Shown here: positions 55,698 through 64,000 of the stretch, piece after piece
Layout of the letters: every line of letters begins with the position of its first letter
Position numbering within the stretch: the stretch's first letter is position 1
Source of the DNA: Branchiostoma floridae
Taxonomy: Eukaryota > Chordata > Leptocardii > Amphioxiformes > Branchiostomatidae
Direction of reading: 5' to 3'
Assembly (NCBI RefSeq): GCF_000003815.2
Contig: NC_049980.1
Coordinates: 32,424,044 to 32,488,043 of the forward strand
Length of the DNA stretch: 64,000 bases
Notes under the pieces: model-generated
Databases searched by the model: none
What the model saw: the letters and a program-made list of their open reading frames with translations, nothing else
What the model was told of the DNA's origin: nothing
Translations under genes and position numbers: made by a program

Positions 55698-55887
55698 ACT
55701 CTCCAAGCAGAGGTTAGGTTCCGGCTGTTTTTTTTTGTTGTTGTTGTTTTAAATTTTTTTTAGTCGTTTTTATCGGGCTTTCTATTGTGTATTGTATCTT
55801 GTATAGTCAAAAGGCTGGCGGACTTCAAGAAACAATACGAATGAAAAAAAAAACGTAAAAAAAAGCCTAGCCTCTGCTTGGAGAGTA
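55698..55887. mobile_element. MITE, CTCCAAGCAGAGG family, with target duplication
   Basis: TACTCTCCAAGCAGAGGTTA and its inverse close a ~190-bp unit, flanked by GGTACTCA on both sides. Best-preserved of three copies (see 6369-6477 and 25553-25762). Confidence 0.8.
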
Positions 55888-56149
55888 GGTACTCACTTTC
55901 TTCTCACTTTCACCATCGTTGTCCATCCGATTTTGCATCTGTCCCGCCTTGTCCCCTTCCACCAATCAGGTAACGTGTTAGCGCCATGCGTGTCACGTGA
56001 TCTATCAGCTGATCCGCGGGAACTGGGTCAAAAGTTCACCCACGCTGAAACCACCAGCTGGTTTGTACTGGTCCGTTTTAATAGCTGAAGACTTGACCTC
56101 CTCATTTCTTCCCGTCACCCCCACTCCTGTAACGTTACTTCTCCCAGCC

Positions 56150-59100
56150 ATGTCTGAGATGCCGGATCCGATCAAGAACCCAGAGATACAGTTCACAAAG
56201 GTAGGGCTGACATTCGCACAGTATAAAACCATTTGCTAACGTTGCAGCTATCAGTGTATATTGCGTAGCCCCGCCCCCATGTCAAAAATCTTAGATGCAG
56301 TTTAATACAACTCTTGTACGAAGAAAGGATAATATAATTTCTTTCTCTATTGTGTTGCGACATTTTTCGTTAATCGTTACACTGCTTTCGTAACATTTAT
56401 GACATAACGTTAGAAGCCGTCACTGACAAACGCTGAATGCTTCAGTCACATCATTTGCATCAAATTGTAGACCCAGGATGTGGAAACTCTGTGTATGATA
56501 TCTGGACATTTTCGGTGAAATATTCCATAACGTTATGCTGTCAAATTGTAAACTTCCAGTCAGTGTACAGCTGAATGTACCAGTGGTAGGCTATGATGAA
56601 GTTAGTGCTGCTAAAGTTTTCCTTCTCCAAACAGGATCTAGAACTCAAGTAGAGGGAGTTACTTAATGATTCACCACATGTGTGAGCACTGACGGGGTCA
56701 ACTTAAGTTCAACTGTGACAGCCTGAAGCGTGGCCTGTTGCATTATGCAGTTGCACTTTTAGTAGTATTGCACACAATATATCAACTATATATATTGTAT
56801 ATCAACTATTGCAAGAACAGACCATAGTCACAAACCGTGTGTTGACATTGCTATAGTAAAGACTGATGTAAACTGAGTCCCAGTGAACAGACATGAGACA
56901 ACTGATGGCTGGGTGACCTACTTGTGGCCTCTGGCCTGACTCTGTTTGCACAAAGCTAGGGGTGAATGCCCTCACATTTCAGCTGCTCTCAAAGTCAAAA
57001 GCCCAGGCAAGGGAAAACCTGCAAAGTTCTACCCTGGTCACCAGAGAACAGCGCTCAGCGGCTTGAGTCTTTCCTGAGCCCCTATACCCTGGGAGCCAGC
57101 CAGGACCGGGTAGCTAGCAAGTTTTGTTCTGGGAGCCAAGGCAGTCAGCCCGCCAATCTCACATAAGCGCTTCAGGGAGTTTAAGCCTGAAGGAGTTATA
57201 GCTACCCTTGTCCCTGGATAATGGCAGGTGGACTCATCAGGCTTAAACTCCCCGGGGCGCTAATAGGAGATCGGGCGGGCCTGACTGTCTTGGGCCACCC
57301 AATAAACTGTCCTAGCTGCCCCATCCTGGCTGGCTTCCAGGGTAGAGCCCCTAGCAACATGCCCCATAAGTCGAATTTGCCAGCCCGGGTAGTTACTCCA
57401 CATAACACCTTTGGCCGGCTAGCGCTGTACTCTGATAACCAGGCTAGCAAAGTTCTTGAGTTTGTCAGTGGTTTGCATACTGCCGTCAGCATGGTGTAAA
57501 CTTGTTTACTTTTTGATTAGGCGGTCTGAAGTGCTGGTTCGCTTGGTATGATATTGAAATGTTTTTCCAAGCAACCTTCAGTACCATTGTACTAATTTAC
57601 CATTCTTGTGTATTTGTCCCTGCTTGTAGACTCCATTATCAGCAACGCTGCCTGAGAGTTTGTGTAATGTCATTGTCACATTTCCGAATAAATAAATGAA
57701 CTTGGCGGGGGCTTAATTTAAGGGTCGGACTGGTACAGTAATAATTCAACGGAAACGCATATTGGCATAATTGTTATGAATTTGCAGTGGGGAGGTCACC
57801 ACATAAACCAGGAAAATAAATAAAACCACTTCAAACATTCAGGCGAATAGTGTCAGATTTTACCTTCCTGATATCTGCTTCGAGATGGCCGTTAAATTCA
57901 TAACAGGTGGCTTATAGGCTAGTTTACTTCAAGCACAGATCACATTTAAGGATACATGAAGTTCTGGAAATTGTGGACTATTTTTTTTTTCTTTTTAACA
58001 AATTCAAGTTGAGTCCGGTGTCACCACCATTTAAAGACGAAGGTCAGAGCATACTTGTACATAAGGAATGTCAAGAGTCAAATAATACATATGAATGAAA
58101 ACTTTGGACTATTTTTAATGAATTTTAACAAATGTTTGTCTCATTTCAGCCATGTATATGACATTGTGTATTTCTTAGTTGCAAATGAAATATCATTCTA
58201 TGATACTAAGTGAAATGAAAAATAATTTATATTTGTTCTGCAGATTTTCATCAACAATGAATATGTTGATTCCGTGAGCGGGAAAACTTTTCCTGTCTAC
58301 AACCCTGCCACTGAGGAGAAGGTGGCTGACGTGCAGGAGGGAGACAAGGTAAGGCCAGTTCACCTTTATCCGTGGGGTAGTTTACTATGTTGGCTGGAAA
58401 TTTAGACAAATAGATGATGATGATGAGATGAGAGCTTTATTGTGGTTTTCGCAGTTTAAAACATAGGTTAGAATACATCTGCAGAATATGACTTTCCCAA
58501 CTTTTTTTTTTTTCAATTTTGTTGGCTGGCACAGATGACATTCAACAACTAGTAAATAGGATTGCCCACTGTCACATTAAACATGGTCAATGGGAAAAGT
58601 TGGGAGGTCGTGGTCATGCAGCTACATGTATGTGTGACAGGGGATTTACTCCCAGCCATGGTCAGCTATAATATTGTGACAGGTGCTTGAAGTGAATTAC
58701 TTATTGGATTTAGATGCAAAGTATTTCTGTCATTTGCACTCTACAGGCAGATGTGGACAAGGCTGTTGCCGCAGCCCGGGCGGCGTTCAAACTCGGCTCC
58801 CCCTGGCGGACCATGGATGCATCGCAGCGCGGCAGGCTTATGCAGAAGCTGGCAGATCTGATCGAGAGGGACAGGGTCTACCTGGCTGTATGTAACACAC
58901 CTTTGTCTCACTCGATCTCCTAAGATCTGTCCCTCCTACTAGTAAGTTGCTATCAGTAGGAGCTATTTCTATGGATTTGGAACTTGCACAAGCTGGCAGA
59001 TCTGATTGAGAGGCACAGGGTCTACCTGGCTGTATGTAACACACTTTTGTCTCACTCAATCTCCTAAGATTTGTCCCTCCTACTTGTAAGTTGCTACCAG

Positions 59101-62100
59101 TAAGAGCTATTTCTACAAACCATGAATTGTGAACTTGCACAAGCTGGCAGACCTGATCATGAGAGACCAGGTGTACCTGGCTGTAGGGAAACATTTTTCT
59201 ACTCAGAGATTAGGAAACTTATAACAGTGAGCAGATAAATAAAGCAGATTATTATTGAACTTTGCAGAGCACTTTGGACAGATTTGTAGCCCCTATTACA
59301 GCTTAAACTTACGTAGCTGATATTTTGTGAAAAAAATTCTCGCCTCTTCAAGCCTCGTTAAAAAATAAAAACATCTTGAGATTTATTTTTAAAAATCTTG
59401 AGATTTTGTGGTAAATCTTGAGATGTTTCGAGTCAATCTTGAGACTGTTCATGAGAATCTTGAGATCTTTTTATTAAATTTTTTCAGGTCCAGTTTTTCT
59501 AGACTGCTCCAATAAGAAAAAAACAGTTTTTTACCAGCGCTAGTTTATCGTACTGGTAACAGCACCCGTAGTTCAAACCATTCTCTCTCTTCACATTGCT
59601 TGGTACTCCATAGAGCCTGGAGGTGGTAGACAACGGGAAGCCGTTTGCGGATGCCTACGATGCCGACCTTGGGGAGGTCATCAATGTCATCAGGTACTAC
59701 GCTGGATGGTGCGACAAGATCTGCGGAAAAACTATCCCAGCAGGTAGGGAAAGCTTTACTTAATTTGAGCTTAGATATGTAAGGGTGTCCCACAGCAAAG
59801 TTCATTGGCAATCGAAAGGCAGTAAAATATAAACTATTTCTTGACCGAGTATAGTCTCCTAGTTGGGTCTTATATCATTATGGTGCAGGGTTCTAGCCAG
59901 CGTCCGTCCGGAATTTTGCAGCTGGAGACAGACAAAAGTTTTGCTGTGCCATGCAAAGAACCAAGCAGAGTCTACCAGCAAAATCTGCCCCTCTAAATAA
60001 AGAAAATAGCATTTCAGAGGGTCTAGATTTCAAAATTTTCCTGGGGGAGCATGCCCCGGACCCCTTTGGATCGTCATGTCGAACCGACAGGATTTCTATT
60101 CAAAATCGGAGGGAGATGGAAAAAAATTTCAGGTTGGCTAGAACAATGATACAAAATGTGCCATCAACAAGCCATCTTAAAAGAATAAGATAGATACATG
60201 TAGAAGATCTAACATTCTTCATTCATTATTTTGCAACAGATGGTCCTATGTTCTGCTACACCAGACACGAGCCAGTCGGCGTGTGTGGACAGATCATCCC
60301 TGTAAGTTCTCACCCTTGTCTATACCAGACTCTGAGCGTATCATCATCATTATTGTGTGGTCTGACTACTCTCTCTTTGCAGCCAGGGGCTGTATTGCTT
60401 AGAATAGGCGAGGCTAAATCGCAAGGGTCTGGAGTAGCTGCATCTTGGTACTAACTCAAGTGATCCCAATATGACATTGCCCCAGGTACGGCCATAGGAC
60501 TGTAGGTTATGAACCACTCACACCGGGAAAGACCCCGGCCACTGTTTTTGATAAGTGTGGTGGGTTCTTTAACTTGCTAGAGGTGTGGAAATCGTAACGC
60601 TCTGGCCGGCAAATTCCTCTGGCTACTGTGAAATCATCTATGAAGATTTTTGCAGGGTTCGACAAGTTTTCTAAAATTTGCTTTTCCTATCAGGCAAGCC
60701 AGTACATAAAAATTCTTCTTGCCCAAAACAATTTCTCACTTGCCTAAAATTTAAGTGTTATGTTTTTTCAAACATAATTGCACGAAGCCTTATCAAACAA
60801 GGGTATTTCAAAGGCATTTAGAGTTTTTTTTCCTCTTTGGTGGCAATGATTGGCATTGAACCATGAGGAACGAAAATTTTTCTTCTTGCTGTTTCCCCAA
60901 GTGGGCCTTCCCCCTACATGATTTCCTAAGATTGATTCTGAACATTTTTCCTGTTGCTGTTCCTTGCAGTGGAACTACCCCCTGTCGATGTTCACCTGGA
61001 AGATCGGCCCTGCCCTGGCGTGCGGGAACACCATCGTGATGAAGCCTGCCGAGCAGACGCCCCTGTCAGCGCTCTACATGGGAAAACTCTTCATGGAGGT
61101 ACAGTGTTCTCACCAGGATTTTATCACAGCATAGGGGCATCTTGGAATTGACCAGTGCAAAGTGGGTTGCCTTGCATTCGGTAGGTCGTGAGTTCGATCC
61201 CTGGCCGAGTCGTAACCAAAGACTTTAAAAATGCTGCTTTCTCAGCACTCAGCATTCGGGAAAGAGTATGGAAGTTGAACACACACCACTACCAGTGGAC
61301 TAGCCCCTTGCTGTAATGATTGCATTGTGTGGCCCGGCCCTTGGGAAACCACCAGTACTGAAAATCTACTGTTAAGTACTGGCCGACTACTGTTTAGTAC
61401 TGAAAAATCTACTGTCTATCTACTGAATAGTAACTATCTAGTACTGTCAATATCTACTAATTATTCACACTTTATGCAAATTTCCAGTACTGACGTAGTA
61501 GAAAAACAGTAAATACTCAGTGGAAAATCAGTAAATGATCAGTAGATACTTATTGGGGAAACAGTAGATGACTACTAAATATCTACTGACACACAGTAGA
61601 TGACTACTAAATATCTACTGACACACAGTAGATGACTACTAAATATCTACTGACACACAGTAGATGACTACTAAATATCTACTGACACATAGTAGATGAC
61701 TACTAAATATCTACTGACACACAGTAGATGACTACTAAATATCCACTGACAGACAGTAAATATCTACTGACACTGACTACGAAATATCTACTGACACACA
61801 GTAAATCCAAGAATTGTAAACAATATGACCCTCAAGCATTCATGGAGAACACAGAACATGTGCAAGTACTCAGCACAAAAGCAGAAAATGGACATTAGCA
61901 GTAATTACATCATTTAACTTAAGAAGTAATTTCTTATCAAGTGTTACATGTATGCACATTGATAAGATACTAAGTATAATGTTCAAATAATCCATGCTTG
62001 ATACAATATCAAATTGACTTTGGCTTAGAGAATGGGGGTAAACACTCAGTCAATCATTTTACTCTCTCTGATACATGCTGTTGCATTTACTATTCACATT

Positions 62101-63895
62101 TAACTTACCGTTTCGATCACTCAGTATGCTGTGCCTTGTTCAATGTATGAATTTGTCTAAATAACTGCAGTTACAGTATATGAACAACGAAGGTCATTCT
62201 GGGGGGAGGGGGGCAGAAGTGGACTCATAAATTGTTGCAGCCGGTAATTGGACAATGATACATGTAATTATAAATTTGTTGAAACAATCAATGTCTGATT
62301 CAATTAACACTGGCTGGGGAGGGGGTATAAACTTTGAACTGGTGAAACAGAACCTGGGCACCAACCAGGTGCAGAAGCTGCCTGTCACATCCAACAATTC
62401 TCACCAACCTGGAGACACTCTCTGCAACAACCTGCTCAAGGTCAGGCATGCATGGGGGAGGGGGGCAGAAGTGGACTCATTGTTACAGTATATGGACTTC
62501 AAGGTCATTCTGGGGGGAGGGGGCAGAAGTGGACTCATTGTTACTGTGTATGAACTTCAAGGTCACTCTGAGGGGAGGGGGGTGTGCAATTGTCATGAGC
62601 ATAAGTAGTCTCATTGTTACAGTATATGTTACATGTCATGTATCAATTTGTCCAAACAATCATTAATTAATGTCTGATTTCAATTGACACTGGCTGGGGA
62701 GGGGGGGGGGGGGGGATATTAAACTTTGAAGTAACTTTTTTGCTAAATTTTCCTACCTTTATGTTTTGCTATAATCTTCACAGCATCTCCTTTTCATTTT
62801 TACCATAATCTTCATTACCATTAACTTCAAAACTGTCTTGGAGTTTTTATAGATAAAGTTTACACACAGAGAGACAAGCAGACATCTTACCCTGGCTGGC
62901 TCCATCTCAAAAATGGAGCCAAAATGCAACTGACATTTGAAGTACAAATGGACCAATCACAGATTGACAATTTAAAGACTGTGATTGGTCAAAAGATATC
63001 AGTAGATGTCCAGTAGTGATCTGATTGGTCGATAACTCAGTAGATGGCCAGTAGTTGAACAGTAGATGTCAGTAGTGATCTGATTGGTCAAACTATTCAG
63101 TAGATGGCAAGTAGTAGAACAGTAGAATTTTAGTACTGTTCTGACAGTAAAAGAACAGTAGATATAGGCGTAGTACTTGTCAGTAGTGGTTCAGTAGGAC
63201 AGTAGAAGTCGATTTACTGAAAATCTACTAAAATTCTACTGTTAGTAGTCAATCAGTACTTAACAGTAGAGTTTCAGTACTGATGGTTTGCCAAGGGCTG
63301 CAGGGCCAGAGATGGGCTCCGCCCTATGCGCCATCAGGTGCGGGAAGGGTTTAACTTAACATAGGGGCATCTTAGTGCAGCATTAACCCACCTGGTTCCC
63401 AATGTAGGCGTGAGCAAGGGGTCTGGGGAAAATCCTCCTGAAAATTTTTTCCTCTTTAACACCCTGAAACACAATTTTCTACATTTTGAGGGCCAAATGT
63501 AGGGAAATATAGCCAACTTTAGTTACAAGACTACAGAAAACTCTCCTTTGGTGGTTAAAACACAGCACAGGGGCCCATATCACAGCATAGGGGATACAAA
63601 TCACAGCATAGGGGTCCCCTCTATACTGAAAAGTCTTGGCAAGCATTTCTAACTGGTAAAATTTCAGAGGATTCTGCCTTGAGTGCATTATCCTATCTGG
63701 TACAATGCAGCAGCAAAAAGGCCATCAATTGATTTCGGCTCGAATTTTGTTGTTGTAACATCCGAACATGTTTCTTGCCAGGCTGGTTTCCCCCCGGGTG
63801 TGGTCAACGTTGTCCCCGGTTACGGCCCGACCGCGGGAGCAGCCATCGCTGAACACATGGATGTGGACAAGGTCGCCTTCACTGGGTCCACTGAG
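56150..63895 (+). CDS. Aldehyde dehydrogenase, ALDH1/ALDH2 group, second copy (partial)
   Basis: Seven exons are visible before the window ends: 56150-56200, 58244-58348, 58747-58887, 59614-59743, 60240-60301, 60970-61098, 63782-63895. Sizes and phases are identical to exons 1-7 of the gene at 26141, so this is a tandem duplicate in the same orientation. The protein starts [17 protein letters not shown] and reaches FTGSTE. The cofactor-binding core and Asn of WNYP are present; the catalytic Glu and Cys exons lie beyond the window. Position equivalent to human ALDH2 124 is again Glu (DLGEVI). Exon 6 differs most in character ([16 protein letters not shown]). The GPCR, BPNT2 and the LTR element separate the two copies. 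Exon 3 and its donor are followed by extra partial copies. Confidence 0.94.
57021..57455. repeat. Large imperfect foldback in intron 1 of the second ALDH
   Basis: Left arm 57021-57185 and right arm 57235-57455 pair with moderate divergence (for example GGAGTTTAAGCCTGA against TCAGGCTTAAACTCC, and AGAACAGCGCTCAGCGG against its inverse near 57418). A foldback transposon relic is likely. Confidence 0.75.
58846..59190 (+). repeat. 2.3 tandem copies of the exon-3 tail and donor
   Basis: AAGCTGGCAGATCTGAT through TACCTGGCTGTATGTAACAC and the following ~90 bp of intron recur at 58990 and again, partially and more diverged, at 59141 (offsets 144 and 151 bp). The extra copies carry donor-like sequences but no obvious matching acceptor. 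Confidence 0.9.
60480..60600. repeat. Dispersed repeat fragment in intron 5
   Basis: GATAAGTGTGGTGGGTTCTT then TAACTTGCTAGAGGTGTGG, also seen at ~1491-1535 and inverted at ~45317-45375. Likely part of a SINE or LINE family. Confidence 0.55.
61165..61215 (+). repeat. tRNA-like SINE head
   Basis: GTGAGTTCGATCCCTGGCC is a good B box following a CGGTAGGTC stem-like stretch. No complete tRNA is apparent. Confidence 0.45.
61571..61795. repeat. 32-bp minisatellite (~6-7 units)
   Basis: The unit ACAGTAGATGACTACTAAAT ATCTACTGACAC repeats with few changes. Each unit contains the inverted pair CAGTAGAT/ATCTACTG. Confidence 0.9.
62190..62640. repeat. G-rich tandem repeat inside the 61331-63307 element
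   Basis: Three to four copies of GGGGGGAGGGGGGCAGAAGT followed by GGACTCATTGTTACAGTATA. Runs of G suggest quadruplex potential. The flanking phrase ACTGGCTGGGGAGGGGG occurs at ~62309 and ~62690. Confidence 0.7.
63308..63781 (+). other. Remainder of intron 6, second ALDH
   Basis: Holds several copies of CACAGCATAGGGG (63564-63614), also seen at 61125 before the transposon, so the insertion split a local repeat. The acceptor TTTCTTGCCAG precedes exon 7. Confidence 0.55.
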
Positions 63896-64000
63896 GTAAG
63901 GCTAGTTCACCTTTATCTGTGGTGTCACCTATATCCGTTGCTTTTAAGAACAGAGCATTTTGTTGAATATCAAATCAATGGACGGAGGTTTCAAATCGCA

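Larger units (their letters stand above)
61331..63307. mobile_element. ~2-kb DNA element with arms rich in CAGTAGAT/CTACTG repeats
   Basis: Inverted termini GGCCCGGCCCTTGGGAAACC and GGCCCTGCAGCCCTTGGCAA continue inward as CAGTACTGAAA(A/C)TCTACTG. Both sub-terminal regions (61370-61800 and 63000-63290) are dense in short CAGTAG(AT) motifs in opposite orientation. No transposase is visible. It lies in intron 6 of the second ALDH gene. Confidence 0.75.

Noticed and set aside
1-64000. CRISPR arrays or bacterial operons
   Set aside because: The tandem repeats lack unique spacers and the genes are intron-containing animal genes; no prokaryotic signal was seen.

Overview
The window looks like chordate genomic DNA from a lancelet (Branchiostoma, amphioxus). 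The basis is intron-rich genes with vertebrate-like exon phases, two tandem ALDH1/ALDH2-type genes (an expansion known in amphioxus), a leucine-rich-repeat receptor with a lineage-type cytoplasmic tail, and a very high density of MITEs, LINE tails and minisatellites. The species call is inference; no search was run. A 100-N assembly gap lies at 2975-3074.

Five genes are firmly supported. (1) Frataxin, minus strand, 4190-7559, five predicted coding exons. (2) A single-exon leucine-rich-repeat transmembrane receptor, minus, 17278-19599. (3) A complete 14-exon aldehyde dehydrogenase of the ALDH1/2 group, plus, 26141-39796. (4) A two-exon class A GPCR of the lysophospholipid/cannabinoid-like group, minus, 41083-42771. 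(5) A Golgi-type PAP phosphatase (BPNT2/IMPAD1), coding sequence in one exon, plus, 46484-47557. A second aldehyde dehydrogenase, tandem paralogue of the first, starts at 56150 and runs off the right edge after seven visible exons. A weaker three-exon minus-strand gene candidate with a 13-residue Gly/Pro/Asp repeat lies at 21469-22748.

The rest is mostly mobile DNA. The most striking structure is a giant foldback-like element at 7650-14390. Its two inverted arms are built almost wholly from a 20-bp subrepeat (about 136 and 76 copies). They are capped by a ~41-bp terminal inverted repeat, flanked by a near-perfect 8-bp target duplication, and enclose a LINE remnant. It begins only ~90 bp upstream of the frataxin start codon. 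A separate 57-bp minisatellite in frataxin intron 1 is made of the terminal sequence of a TA-targeting DNA element, which also occurs as whole copies inside and just after the ALDH exons at 37.7-39.5 kb.

An LTR retroelement fossil at 48215-52593 has LTRs identical over their shared length, so it is young. It carries a gag-like ORF, no pol region was seen, and its downstream LTR is incomplete. Many MITEs (452, 6369, 25342, 25553, 32300, 32714, 34389, 43685, 47862, 53131, 55698) and foldbacks (3182, 54889, 57021) fill introns and spacers. The ALDH genes show exon-fragment duplications and uneven paralogue similarity that suggests gene conversion.
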